Positions 44,201 to 52,748 of a stretch of DNA of 64,000 nucleotides are shown here, in pieces. Position 1 is the first letter of the stretch. The number at the start of each line of letters is the position of its first letter. The DNA comes from CADEEN01 sp040384625. GTDB taxonomy: Bacteria; Pseudomonadota; Gammaproteobacteria; Burkholderiales; Burkholderiaceae_C. The stretch covers positions 5,046-69,045 of the forward strand of contig JAZKIW010000071.1 of the NCBI GenBank assembly GCA_040384625.1. The letters run 5' to 3'. Under the pieces are notes generated by a model. It was not told the DNA's origin. It saw nothing but the letters and a program-made list of their open reading frames with translations, and ran no database searches. A program made the translations under genes and the position numbers.

Positions 44201-46587
44201 TGCACGCGGGATGCGGCCACGTCGGCATGGAAGGGGGCGTCTTCTATGACCGTGATGTCGGTCACCGCGGCACACCGGGCGATCGAGCCCTCGAGCAGGT
44301 CGTGGCTCAGCACCCGGCCCGGTGGCAGACGGCCGCCCAGCACGGCGTGCATGGCGTGCACGTTGAGCAGGCCCTTGCCGGAGAAGCTGCCTTCGCCGAA
44401 GAGGTCCTGGTAGACCTCCGAGGTCGCGGCGCTGTAGGGGTCGATGCCGCACTGCCCGGCGAACAGCCAGTGGAAGAGCGTGAAGTCGCGCGGCGCCGGC
44501 AGCGGCGTCACGACGCGCGGCTGCAGGATGCCGTAGCCGCCGACTACGCTAAGCCCGTCGGCCGACAGACGCGGCTGGTTGTGCGGATGCGCTGCCACGC
44601 CGACCAGCTCGCGCAAGCGGCCGGGGGGCAGTTGCGTGTCGCTGTCGAGCGTGACGACATAGCGCGTGTCGTCGGCGATGCGCGAGCAGTCGCCCAGGTC
44701 GAGAAAGGCCGCGCCGCCGGAGCCTGGCTGCGCGAGGGTGGCGATCAGTTGTTCGAGCTTGCCGCGCTTGCGCTCCCAGCCGATCCAGCGCTGTTCGGTC
44801 TCGCTGAAGCCGCGCGCGCGGTGCAGCAGGATGAAGCGAGGTGTGGCATCGGCTTCCTCGCTCCCGCGCGGATAGCGCAGGTTGAGGGCGCGGATGCTTT
44901 CCACGGCCCCAGCCAGCAGGGCATCGTCCGTCGCCATCAGCGCGCTGTCGGCATCGGCCCAGTCGGTCAGCAAGGCGAACTGCGCGTGACGCTCCGGGTT
45001 GGCGAGGTGGTGCAGCAGCAGGCGATGCGCGAGCGCGGCAGTCGACTCCTCGTCGCCGAGCATGCCGGGTATCACGACCATGACCCGGTGCTCGGGTGGG
45101 ATGCCACCCGCCAGGGCCAGACGGGGCACGTGGGCCGGCCGCGCCGATTCGCTGACCAGGCGGTTGATCACGGCCACCAGGGCCTCGCTGGCCGGAAAGA
45201 GCATCAGACCGGCGGCCAGGGCCTGCAGCCACAACGACGCATCGGCCGGCGCGGCCATCTGATGGCGCCAGAGCATCCAGGCCACGAGACCCAGCGTGCC
45301 CAGCACGACCGTGCCCAGGTACGCCGGCAGGGCCAACCGCCGCACGCTCGCCTGCACGGGCTGGCGCAGGCGTTCATGCAAGCCGAGTGCCCGAACCAGG
45401 GCCGGGCGGCCGGGACCGTTCAGCCAGTGACCGGCGGCCGTGCGCCGCACATCCGTTTCCCCTTTGGGATCCGTGGCCGCGGCCGAACGCATCAACTCGA
45501 GCAGGGAGTGCGCTACGTCGAGCTCGCTCCGGCCGCCGGCGCGCGCCAGGCGCTCGATCGCGTGCAGGGTCAGATCGCGGGTGGCGGTGTGTTCGGCCTC
45601 GAACACCGGCGAGTCCAGCATCAGGCGCATCAACGCACTGCTGCGGGCGACGATGTCGGACCAGTCGGCGTCGCCGATCGCGCGCAGCGAGGTCACGGCA
45701 TTGCTGACGCTCAGGTTGTCTGCGGCCTGGTCGGCGCTCTGCTGGGTCTGTACCGCGGCGGCATCGGGCAGCGCATTGCGCAACCAGTCGAGCTGCGCCG
45801 CGTGACGCTCTGCCGCTTCAGGGCCTCGACCGTCCTGCAGGCGCTGTGCCATCTGGGCCAGGAACATGCGCCCGACGCCGCGCTGGTCGAGCAGGCGCAG
45901 CACCTGTTCCAGTGCCGGCACCGGAAAGGCATCGATGCGGTCGCAGCACAGATTGGCCACTTCGCGCGCCGCCTTGTTGCAGGCCACGCGCTCGGCCAGC
46001 CGGCGCAGGTTTTCGATCAGCATCACGCGCAGCGTGGTCGGCAGGGCCCACATCTCGGCCAGGTTCAGTTCGCGTGTTTCCTGGTAGGCGGTGAGGAACT
46101 GCACCAGCAGGTCTTCGTCGAAGGCGCCGTCGGTGTGGGCGACGAAAGCCCAGGCCACGCCGTACACGCGCGGCAGCCCCGCCAGAGGCTCGTCGATCAG
46201 TACCGGCAGGGCACGGAAGTAGCGCGGCGGCAGGCCCTTGTGGACTTCCTCGAGCTGAGCTTCGATGAGGTGGAAGTTGTCGAGCAGCCACTCGGCGGCG
46301 GGACTGATGTCGTAGCCCGTGGCCGCCTGCACGCCGATGTAGTGATGCGCTTCGCGCAGCGCGCGGATGTTGCTGCGCAGGCGCGGAAAGAAGCTGCCTC
46401 GACCCCACTTCGTGGCTCTGGCCGCGCGGTGGGTGTCACCGAGGCTGCGCCCGTGCTGTGCAAATCGTTGCGGGCCGAAGATCTCCGAGCGGATCGGCGG
46501 TGGCACCGCGCCGCGCGAACCATCCAGGATGGCGCACAGCTCGGGTCGGGCTTGCGGGATCAGGCGCAGCAGATCACGCTGCGCCAT
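38284..46587 (-). CDS. Cyclic beta-1,2-glucan synthase-like protein (NdvB/ChvB family)
   Basis: 2767 residues, close to the family's usual 2800. Domains by position: a helical N-terminus (1-410); membrane segment near 419; GT84-type glycosyltransferase with the Asp motif LDSDTQLPPG near 645 and an RW-type motif in HRWMRGDW near 796; further membrane helices near 845-880 and 975-1000; a glycoamylase-like region about 1035-1450 containing GPEDHHLPPDN; two beta-sandwich domains (about 1460-1750 and 2000-2290); and a C-terminal GH94 phosphorylase-like domain with GDWNDGMNRVG near 2435 and ENGGQYSHGAVW near 2590. NdvB makes periplasmic cyclic beta-1,2-glucan from UDP-glucose for osmoadaptation. 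A small membrane protein gene lies 3 bases upstream. Cyclisation and linkage cannot be proven from sequence. Confidence 0.92.
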   Translation of the reverse strand: MAQRDLLRLIPQARPELCAILDGSRGAVPPPIRSEIFGPQRFAQHGRSLGDTHRAARATKWGRGSFFPRLRSNIRALREAHHYIGVQAATGYDISPAAEWLLDNFHLIEAQLEEVHKGLPPRYFRALPVLIDEPLAGLPRVYGVAWAFVAHTDGAFDEDLLVQFLTAYQETRELNLAEMWALPTTLRVMLIENLRRLAERVACNKAAREVANLCCDRIDAFPVPALEQVLRLLDQRGVGRMFLAQMAQRLQDGRGPEAAERHAAQLDWLRNALPDAAAVQTQQSADQAADNLSVSNAVTSLRAIGDADWSDIVARSSALMRLMLDSPVFEAEHTATRDLTLHAIERLARAGGRSELDVAHSLLELMRSAAATDPKGETDVRRTAAGHWLNGPGRPALVRALGLHERLRQPVQASVRRLALPAYLGTVVLGTLGLVAWMLWRHQMAAPADASLWLQALAAGLMLFPASEALVAVINRLVSESARPAHVPRLALAGGIPPEHRVMVVIPGMLGDEESTAALAHRLLLHHLANPERHAQFALLTDWADADSALMATDDALLAGAVESIRALNLRYPRGSEEADATPRFILLHRARGFSETEQRWIGWERKRGKLEQLIATLAQPGSGGAAFLDLGDCSRIADDTRYVVTLDSDTQLPPGRLRELVGVAAHPHNQPRLSADGLSVVGGYGILQPRVVTPLPAPRDFTLFHWLFAGQCGIDPYSAATSEVYQDLFGEGSFSGKGLLNVHAMHAVLGGRLPPGRVLSHDLLEGSIARCAAVTDITVIEDAPFHADVAASRVHRWMRGDWQLLPFLFDPSRYRLRAINRWKMFDNLRRSLVAPMSLALLLLALSGHGLSPWAALALIGAAFFAGPLMGAMAGFSPSRDDLAKRHFYRRAATDLGRAGWAGLWQIALLLQHARAALDAIGRALYRMTVSQRHLLQWTTAAAAQAQASTAFAALVRRHAAEPLLALLLFGALLASGSQYLALASALCLLWAAAPVWTWWVSRPRPARKDVALPATDRAYLEGIARDTWQFFERCVGPEDHHLPPDNLQTAPYDIVAHRTSPTNIGLYLLASACARRFGWIDTPQLLARLEATLATLATLERHRGHFLNWYDTQSCAPLLPMYVSTVDSGNLSGHLLALAQACREAPPDGPADAATLQRLHAVAARCEALAWESDFSFLYHRRRHLFHIGYRVAEQQLDAGFYDLLASESRLTSLLAIAKGDVPVSHWAALGRPFYAVGSQAGLRSWSGSMFEYLMPTLMLDEPHGSVLCEAGHAALREQIAFARAHQVPWGISESAYAASDHTLAYQYAPQGVPRLALRRTPPDELVIAPYATALAAQIAPHRAQRNFAALDALAARSRYGFIEALDYTPARQTDSGLFKPVDTFMSHHQGMTIVALANALFDGVVQRWGMANERIEAVASLLHERAPREVSLLHALPAGPPPQALLRRAPGLLREVLPGATALEPTHVLSNGRYSVSLRANGAGWSRWGQSGITRWRDDALRDAHGSFFYLRWDQQPRAVSITQHPAPDAAAHYRSTFHADRVCFDAAWPELQAHTTVWVSPEDDIEFRQVEIRNLGERTLEIELLSAFEVTLADPRADEAHPAFSKLFVQAEWLAEERALVFERKPRLATEQALLAAHFIADADPQVISVHLQTDRQRWLGRNQDAGNPVGAFDALPAVDAGATVRLDTGLDPVCALMLRLRLAPHASARLTFATVASDSREVLHAVIDKYRQPSHAQRASLMSATLAAIRLRALGISAENFAAIQSLTTALVLCVTRPQPGSVERSRDAGAAVCDRRLLWRFGISGDRPIVLASASGMPGMGLLRALAQALRLWDWGGVACDLVVLNAEPASYQMALQRELAALRERHEAHSAALPGNRSGTSTGFHALRSADLSADELSTLQTLARVRLQADGRPLLHHVQAWNDLHEQAFEDRHDTSSAELVAAPAAMDGVTAPEGEFAHPSGEFRFDVGPLLRPTRPWINVLSNPSFGAQISEAGGGYTWAVNSRLNQLTAWSNDPVSDPPSEWFLLQDRRTREVWSVAPSDAGLTRRVAHGQGYSVISHRRGDLEVTASWCVDVETSVKQVRIRLVNRGHRSLQLRVVGIAEWLMGANRADRATVHCAHFRQRLPEAGVSALLCTQRERSAGFGNGTAFLALAGAAQEVEDWTCDRRELFDARGRLVLPDHFGQRSGSGLDPCAALSVPLVLGAGEASEQVFLLGYAGSADAAQQLATGAAATAALTRLEQVRSHWTRLLGASVVKTPDPLFDAMVNRWLLYQTVSCRLWAKAGFYQAGGATGFRDQLQDAMALVWAAPEMLRDQIVLAASRQFAEGDVQHWWHAPGGAGVRTHFSDDLLWLPYACVHYLRATGDAALLDQAVPFIEGPAIAEGAEDAYYTPTVSADEASVYEHAARAIDRSLRVGVHGLPLMGTGDWNDGMNRVGHEGRGESVWLGWFLCRLVADFAPVARQRGELERALRWERAAVGWKLALNGAAWDGQWFKRAFFDDGQPLGSHANAEARIDLIAQAWAVLSGAAPPALQRMALVAVQTHLVDREAGLLRLLDPPLLHAQPSAGYIQAYPPGVRENGGQYSHGAVWALMAQAEYATRQRGSADDIDQVWRSFSYLSPAHRSRQASHGAAYGIEPYVMAGDVYTQPPYVGRGGWSWYTGAAAWMHRAAIESIFGLRLGADELCFMPCLPSHWPEAELTLTREGRTMHFLLMRATPQAAASASTATIAGSVTRTLLPGQTLALAGLPAHSSFVVPLG

Positions 46588-46590
46588 GAC

Positions 46591-46833
46591 TCAGGACAGT
46601 GCCAGGCTGCCGCCGATCAACACAGACGCCACCACCAGTGTGGTGACGAAGCGCGGCGCGACGAAGCGGTGAACCGCATCGGCCGCGCAGTGCAGGGCAT
46701 ACAGACGACCGGTCAAGGCACGGCAATGGGCCAGGTGCTCACCCAGCGCGCTCGTCTCCGTCGGGAGGTTGTCGGCGTCAGTGGCAAAGGAAGAGGTGCT
46801 CCAGCGCGGACCGGCAGCGACTTCGATGTTCAT
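46591..46833 (-). CDS. Small hypothetical membrane protein upstream of the glucan synthase
   Basis: An 80-residue protein. The C-terminal 20 residues (FVTTLVVASVLIGGSLALS) form one membrane helix, and the rest is a soluble region with two Cys and several His. It matches no family I know. It ends 3 bases before the glucan synthase ATG, so it is probably cotranslated and may be a membrane partner of the synthase (inference). GGAG precedes the ATG. Two motif copies lie upstream at 46954-46986. Confidence 0.65.
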   Translation of the reverse strand: MNIEVAAGPRWSTSSFATDADNLPTETSALGEHLAHCRALTGRLYALHCAADAVHRFVAPRFVTTLVVASVLIGGSLALS

Positions 46834-46953
46834 GAATGGCTCCGCGAGTGCAGCCTTGAGGGCCGCATGAAAAGTAGGGTCTGTGTTTGGACTGGTCGGC
46901 CGCAGGGCGGCCGGTCAGCATCGCGTAGCGTAGGCAAAGCGGCCCCGCCCGTC

Positions 46954-46986
46954 TGTCGGACAGGGCCCACCGGGCCTTGTAGGACG
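46954..46986 (-). promoter_or_regulatory. GTCCTACA and GTCCGACA motifs upstream of the glucan synthase operon
   Basis: On the minus strand GTCCTACA (46986-46979) and GTCCGACA (46961-46954) are spaced 25 bases apart, about 120-150 bases before the start of the small membrane gene. They resemble the set described for the 38-64 kb region. Confidence 0.3.
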
Positions 46987-46999
46987 GAGCGCCGCGCGC

Positions 47000-47221
47000 T
47001 TACTTCTTGTTAGGATCGATCTGGTTGCCGATCACGCCACCGACGGCTGCGCCGCCGACGGTACCGACCGTGCTGCCGCCTGTGAGGACGGCGCCGGCGA
47101 CGCCGCCGATGGCCGCGCCAGCGGCGGTGTTCTTGTCACGGGTAGACATGCCGCTGCAGGCGCCGAGCACGGAAGCAGCGATCGAGGCCATGGCGATGGT
47201 TTGGATGAGGCGATTGGTCAT
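47000..47221 (-). CDS. Glycine-zipper lipoprotein (YMGG/OsmB-like)
   Basis: A 73-residue lipoprotein: the signal MTNRLIQTIAMASIAASVLGAC ends at the lipobox Cys (residue 22). It is followed by a glycine-zipper 2TM-type segment (AAGAAIGGVAGAVL and VGTVGGAAVGGVIGNQ), ending IDPNKK. Such small proteins (OsmB and relatives) are often induced by osmotic or envelope stress and sit in the outer membrane. AAGGAG precedes the ATG. A TTCCTACA motif lies at 47361-47354 in the same orientation. Confidence 0.85.
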   Translation of the reverse strand: MTNRLIQTIAMASIAASVLGACSGMSTRDKNTAAGAAIGGVAGAVLTGGSTVGTVGGAAVGGVIGNQIDPNKK

Positions 47222-47408
47222 GATGAACTCCTTGAAGTGGCAGAAAAGAACTTCTGTCCCACGTCATCGGTGCTGAAGCATCCCGCTTGGCGTGCGATGA
47301 GCCATCTTCAGTGCAATGCCACCCGGCCCGAATCAGGCGTCAACGCGCTGGTGTGTAGGAAAGGGCCGCATACTTCCGTCCGCCGGTTCCCGGCCCTCCG
47401 GAAGCCCC

Positions 47409-48119
47409 ATGCCAAGCGACGCACCACATGCCCCCGGCGCGGCGACCGAGACACCGCCAGTGCATCGAGCGCCCCGAGACGGCGCCGATCGGGTTGCGCT
47501 GGCCTTCACAAAACTGCTGCGCCTGTGCGCCGACACCTTCTTCGCCAAGCGCTATGGCCACCGCGCCATCGTGCTGGAGACCGTGGCCGCGGTACCTGGC
47601 ATGGTCGGCGCAACGCTGACGCACCTGCGATGCCTGCGTCGCATGGCCGACGACGAAGGTTGGATCCGCACCTTGATGGAGGAGGCCGAGAACGAGCGCA
47701 TGCACCTGATGACCTTCGTGGCCCTGGCTCGACCGACGGCCTTCGAGCGGGCGGTCGTGCTGTTCGTGCAGTGGGTGTTCTATCTCGGTTTCTTCGGCCT
47801 GTACTTGGTCTCGCCGCGTACCGCGCACCGCGTCGTCGGCTACTTCGAGGAAGAGGCCGTGCTGAGCTACAGCCTGTACCTGGCCGAGATCGACGCCGGT
47901 CGGTCGGCCAATGTGCCGGCACCGGCCATCGCCCTTCACTACTGGCAGCTACCCGCCGAGGCGAGCCTGCGCGACGTGGTACTGGTCGTGCGCGCCGACG
48001 AGGCGCATCACCGCGACGTCAACCACCGCTTTGCGGACCAGCTGGCTGGTGAACCGCCCGATGTGCGGCCAGTGGCGACCTACCCGGCGCACGCCGAGGA
48101 ACTGCGCGGGCCGGGCTGA
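47409..48119 (+). CDS. Alternative oxidase (cyanide-insensitive quinol oxidase)
   Basis: A 236-residue bacterial AOX. All di-iron ligand motifs are visible: Glu57 in VLETVAAVPGMVG, Glu96 and His99 in AENERMHLMTF, Glu147/148 in YFEEEAV, and Glu198 and His201 in RADEAHHRDVNH. Two hydrophobic helices (about 112-135 and 52-70) fit the monotopic membrane binding of AOX. It reduces oxygen to water with electrons from quinol without pumping protons. The ATG at 47409 was chosen because the frame before it is not AOX-like; the N-terminal 25 residues are disordered. It stands alone among stress-type genes. Seen in some Proteobacteria but not common. Confidence 0.93.
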   Translation: MPSDAPHAPGAATETPPVHRAPRDGADRVALAFTKLLRLCADTFFAKRYGHRAIVLETVAAVPGMVGATLTHLRCLRRMADDEGWIRTLMEEAENERMHLMTFVALARPTAFERAVVLFVQWVFYLGFFGLYLVSPRTAHRVVGYFEEEAVLSYSLYLAEIDAGRSANVPAPAIALHYWQLPAEASLRDVVLVVRADEAHHRDVNHRFADQLAGEPPDVRPVATYPAHAEELRGPG

Positions 48120-48127
48120 GCGTCCGC

Positions 48128-48529
48128 TCAGATCAGCTCTTCAGCGATGAGCAGGCGGTAGTGCACCGCCAGGGTTGCGCCGTGTTCGCGCGCGATCTCG
48201 GCGGCGCGCGACGCCGCCTCGCTGTCTTCCACCTTGACCAGGAGCCAGCGATAACCCTGCCGCGACAGCTTCAGGTAGCGCCGCGCCAGCGTGATCTCGT
48301 AGCCGAATCCGACCAGCGGTCCAGCTTTGTCGATCAACTCGGCAAACTCTTCAACCCCTTCGCGCGGCGTGAAGTTGACCAGGGCGTCGTCGGGCCAGCC
48401 GTTGAGACGCAAAGCCGCCGTCAGCGACGCGACCTGTTCCGTGCTCGGTAGGCCGAGCATCAGGTGGCCGATCGGATTGAAGGCGGTGAACGAGGTCGGC
48501 AATTCGTCCTTGGTGATCGTGTCGTTCAT
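48128..48529 (-). CDS. Hypothetical protein, stress-protein-like
   Basis: A 133-residue soluble protein. The N-terminal part (TSFTAFNPIGHLMLGLPS, then LNGWPDDALVNFTPREGVEEF) and a beta-rich C-terminus (GYRWLLVKVEDSEAA, then HGATLAVHYRLLIAEEL) resemble small conserved hypothetical proteins of Burkholderiales with similarity to YflT-type stress domains; this is weak. The ATG at 48529 has a strong AAGGAG site. It is divergent from 48745-49026, and a CTCCTACA motif lies 83 bases upstream. Confidence 0.7.
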   Translation of the reverse strand: MNDTITKDELPTSFTAFNPIGHLMLGLPSTEQVASLTAALRLNGWPDDALVNFTPREGVEEFAELIDKAGPLVGFGYEITLARRYLKLSRQGYRWLLVKVEDSEAASRAAEIAREHGATLAVHYRLLIAEELI

Positions 48530-48611
48530 GCGAACTCCTTTCGGTCGTGGTTCCTCGCCCCATCCTAGGGTCGGCGGATAGGGCGGACCGTCGGGCACCC
48601 ACGCGGTCGCC

Positions 48612-48687
48612 TGTAGGAGGAGGGCGCGCCTTGCGGGGCACGGCGCGTAGGCGAGGGCCGACAAGGCTGCCGGCCTGCCGCCGACAG
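48612..48687. promoter_or_regulatory. Divergent motif region between two small stress-type genes
   Basis: On the minus strand CTCCTACA (48619-48612) lies upstream of the 48128-48529 gene. On the plus strand GCCGACAG, followed by ACGGCAGCGC (48680-48697), lies about 55 bases before the start of the 48745 gene. Both fit the loose consensus seen elsewhere. Confidence 0.3.
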
Positions 48688-48744
48688 ACGGCAGCGCGCT
48701 TCTGCCGAACACTGGTCTCCTTCGCGCTTGAAATCGGAACCGCC

Positions 48745-49026
48745 ATGCTGAAGAAGACCGTCACCGCCACCAAGAAGCCGTCCCTGCGCAAGTCCGCGCC
48801 CGTCCCCGATGGGCTGCAGGGCGAAGGCAACTACAACGCCGCGCGCCGCCACCGCGCTTCGGTGCGCAAGTTCATCCAATCCGGCCAGGTCGAGGACGCG
48901 GCACGCGAGGCCGAGCCCAAGACCCCGGTGGAGGAAGAGGCGCTGTTCGATGCCGAGCGGGCGGGAAAGGAACGCTCGAAGGGCGAGGACCCGGCGCTCA
49001 AGCGGGCTTCCCGACGTAGGCCCTGA
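48745..49026 (+). CDS. Small basic hypothetical protein
   Basis: A 93-residue protein, Lys/Arg-rich (KKTVTATKKPSLRK at the start, ALKRASRRRP at the end), with the middle EGNYNAARRHRASVRKFI and QSGQVEDAAREAEPK. Similar short proteins are annotated as conserved hypotheticals in Burkholderiales; no domain is known to me. There is no membrane helix or signal. It is likely monocistronic, between divergent and downstream genes. Confidence 0.7.
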   Translation: MLKKTVTATKKPSLRKSAPVPDGLQGEGNYNAARRHRASVRKFIQSGQVEDAAREAEPKTPVEEEALFDAERAGKERSKGEDPALKRASRRRP

Positions 49027-49162
49027 GTGGCGCACGCGGGGTCGCGCGCCGGCCCCGCCGGTCGCGCGCCTGCCGTGCGCTGCCGCTGGCCCGGCGCGCT
49101 GCTTTACAGAGATTGACCGCGCGCACACACGCGGCTTGCAACGCTCCGACACATTCGAAACC

Positions 49163-50650
49163 ATGCCCACAGATGCCCGCCCGACCTGTTCAGCGCCCCG
49201 GCCCGCGGCCCGCCCTGCGGCGTGGGTGGCGCTCGGCGCGGTCTGGCTGACGTTGGGCGCTTGCTCGACATTGGCGCCGCAGCGTGCGGCGCCGATCGAG
49301 GTGCCGGCGGCCTGGTCGGCCGACGCGGGCGGCGCGAGTGCGCAGGCCACGTCGCTGGCCCAATGGTGGCAACGCTTCGACGATCCCCTGCTCGGCCGCT
49401 TGGTGACCCAGGCGCTGCAGGCCAACACCAGTGTGCAGAGCGCCGCCGCGGCACTGCGCCAGGCCCGCGCGCTGCGCGACGTGTCGGCAGCGGGCCTGTT
49501 GCCCAGCGTCGACGGCTCAGGCTCGGCACAGCGCAGCAAGTCGGGTGACAACAGCGCCAGCAGCAGCTTCCGCGCCGGCCTGGATGCGAGTTGGGAACTC
49601 GACGTCTTCGGCGCCAACCGCAGCGCGCTGCAGGGCAGCGAGGCCGGCGTGCGCGCCAGTGCCGCCGACCTGGGCGACGTGCAGGTCTCGATCGCGGCCG
49701 AGGTGGCGCTGGCCTACATCGGCCTACGCTACAACCAGGCGCGCCTGGCGATCGCCAACGACAACCTGGCCAGCCAGCAGGAAGCCCTGCAGTTGACGCA
49801 GTGGCGCTTGCAGGCCGGCCTGGTGACTTCGCTCGAAGCCGAGCAGGCGCGCGGCGCGGTCGAGCAGACGCGCGCGCAATTACCGGCGCTGCAGACCAGC
49901 ATCGCCCAGAGCACCCACGCACTGGCCGTCCTGACGGGCCAGGCGCCGGCCGCGCTGCAGGCGATCCTGGCGTCCGCCGCGCCCTTGCCTCAGGTGAGTG
50001 CCGATCTGGCGCTGAGTCTGCCCGCGGAGACCCTGCGCCAGCGCCCCGACGTGCGCGCGGCCGAACACCAGGTGAGCGCGGCCGCGGCCCGTGTCGCGCA
50101 GGCCGATGCGGCGCGCAAGCCCAGCTTCAGGCTGAGCGGCTCGCTCGGCCTGAATGCGCTGACGCTGGGTTCGCTGACTTCGGGCGCTGCGTTCGCCGCG
50201 GCCCTGCTGGCGGGCGTCTCGCTGCCGATCTTCGACGGCGGCGCCGGCGCGGCCCAGGTACAGGCGCAACAGGCCGCGTTCGACCAGGCGCAGCTGGCCT
50301 ACAAAGCGACCGTATTGACGGCATTGAAGGACGTGGAAGATGCGCTCGTCGCCCTGCGCGGCGACCGCGAGCGCGTGGCGCGCCTGCAGCAGGCGGCCGA
50401 GGCCTCGGCGAACGCCGCCTTGCTGGCGCGCCAGCGCTACAGCAGCGGCCTGATCGACTTCCAGACTGTGCTCGAGACCCAGCGCAGCCAGCTCAGTTCG
50501 CAGGACAGCTTGGCCGGCGCGCGCGCCGACGTCAGCGCCGACCATGTGCGCCTGTACAAGGCGCTCGGCGGCGGCTGGCTGCCCGATGCGCCGGTGCTCG
50601 CCGCCGCTGCCGATTCCCTCCCCACCGCGACGACGCCCCGCCGCCCATGA
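49163..50650 (+). CDS. NodT-family outer membrane efflux lipoprotein (TolC-like)
   Basis: A 495-residue outer-membrane factor. The signal ends in the lipobox LTLGAC (Cys about residue 34). It is followed by the repeated OEP-type helices, including AQWWQRFDDPLLGRLVTQAL near residue 66 and RPDVRAAEHQV near 296, with SLPIFDGGAGAAQVQ in the second half. It forms the outer-membrane channel for the MacA/MacB-type proteins encoded directly downstream (4-base overlap with the adaptor gene). Confidence 0.93.
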   Translation: MPTDARPTCSAPRPAARPAAWVALGAVWLTLGACSTLAPQRAAPIEVPAAWSADAGGASAQATSLAQWWQRFDDPLLGRLVTQALQANTSVQSAAAALRQARALRDVSAAGLLPSVDGSGSAQRSKSGDNSASSSFRAGLDASWELDVFGANRSALQGSEAGVRASAADLGDVQVSIAAEVALAYIGLRYNQARLAIANDNLASQQEALQLTQWRLQAGLVTSLEAEQARGAVEQTRAQLPALQTSIAQSTHALAVLTGQAPAALQAILASAAPLPQVSADLALSLPAETLRQRPDVRAAEHQVSAAAARVAQADAARKPSFRLSGSLGLNALTLGSLTSGAAFAAALLAGVSLPIFDGGAGAAQVQAQQAAFDQAQLAYKATVLTALKDVEDALVALRGDRERVARLQQAAEASANAALLARQRYSSGLIDFQTVLETQRSQLSSQDSLAGARADVSADHVRLYKALGGGWLPDAPVLAAAADSLPTATTPRRP

Positions 50651-52001
50651 ACGCTCCGACCCCCATCGCCGCCGTGGAACCCGTGCGCACCGCTGCGCCA
50701 CCGCCCAAAGGGGCGCAAGCCGATCTGTCGAAACTGCTCGACGAACCGGCGAAACAGGCCTGGTACCGCCGCCCTGCGCTATGGGCCAGTGCGTTGCTCC
50801 TCGGTCTGCTGGTGGGCGCGGGCCTGTGGTGGCAGGCCCGAGAGACGGCGAACGCCGCGCCGAGCTACACCACCCAGCCCGTCGCCCGCGGCAACCTGAC
50901 GCTCAGCGTCACTGCCAACGGTACCCTGCAGCCGACGCGATCGATCGCCATTGGCAGTGAGCTTTCGGGTACGGTGACCAAGGTCAACGTCGACGTCAAC
51001 GATCGCATCAAGAAGGGCCAGGTGCTGGTCGAGCTCGACACCGCCAAGCTCGCCGACCAGATCCTGCGTTCGCGCGCCTCCTTGGCCGCGGCGAACGCCA
51101 AGCTGGCGCAGACCGCGGCGACAGTGAAGGAAGCGCAGTCGAGCCTGGCGCGCTTCGAGGAAGTGGCGCGCCTGTCGGGTGGCAAGGTGCCCTCGAAGGC
51201 CGAGCTCGACAGCGCCCGCGCCACCGTGGACCGTGCGCTCGCCGATCAGGCCAGTGCGCGAGCCGGTGTCACCGAGGCGCAAGCGACGGTCTCCACCGAC
51301 ACCATCAACCTGGGCAAGGCGTCGATCCGTGCACCGTCCGACGGTGTGATCCTGACGCGCAACGTCGACCCCGGCAATGCGGTGGCGGCGTCGCTGCAGG
51401 CGGTCACGCTCTTCACAGTGGCCGAAGACCTGGCGCAGCTGCGCCTGCAGGTATCGGTCGACGAGGCCGATGTCGGCTCGGTGATCACCGGCCAGAGCGC
51501 CAACTTCACCGTCAGCGCGCACCCGGGCCGCAAGTACCCGGCCAAGGTCACGCGGGTGGCGTTCGGCTCGACGATCACCGAGAACGTCGTCACCTACCCG
51601 ACCCAGCTCGAGGTCGACAACAGCGACCTCAGCCTGCGCCCTGGCATGACGGCCACCGCCACCATCACAGCCACACAGCGCAACAACGTGCTGCTTGTGC
51701 CCAACAGCGCGCTGCGCTTCTCGCCCGCGACCGCTGCCGCCCCGGCGCGGCCTGCGGCCAGCGGCGGCGGCATCGTCTCCAGCCTGGTGCCGCAACGCAT
51801 GCCGCGCGGCAATGCGCGCCGCTCGGCCGCCGACGGCGCCAGCACCGCGACGGCGCGCCAGGTCTGGGTCCTGCGCGACGGCTTGGCCGTGGCCGTGCCG
51901 GTGACGCCGGGCATCAGCGATGGCCGCATGACCGAGATCACCGGCGGCGAGTTGCAGGTCGGCATGCAGGTGATCACCGACCAGAAATCGGCAGCGGCGA
52001 A

Positions 52002-52005
<4 letters not shown>
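50647..52005 (+). CDS. MacA-like periplasmic adaptor protein
   Basis: A 452-residue membrane-fusion protein. The N-terminal cytoplasmic part is followed by one membrane helix (LWASALLLGLLVGAGLWW, about 48-65). Next comes the biotinyl-lipoyl-like domain split by a helical hairpin (VGSELSGTVTKVNVDVNDR type, here AIGSELSGTVTKVNVDVND), then beta-barrel domains. A Pro/Ala/Arg-rich insert lies at about 355-400, as in other MacA proteins. It joins the outer-membrane channel to the MacB components. The stop overlaps the GTG start of the ATPase gene. Confidence 0.93.
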
Positions 52006-52747
<742 letters not shown>

Positions 52748-52748
<1 letters not shown>

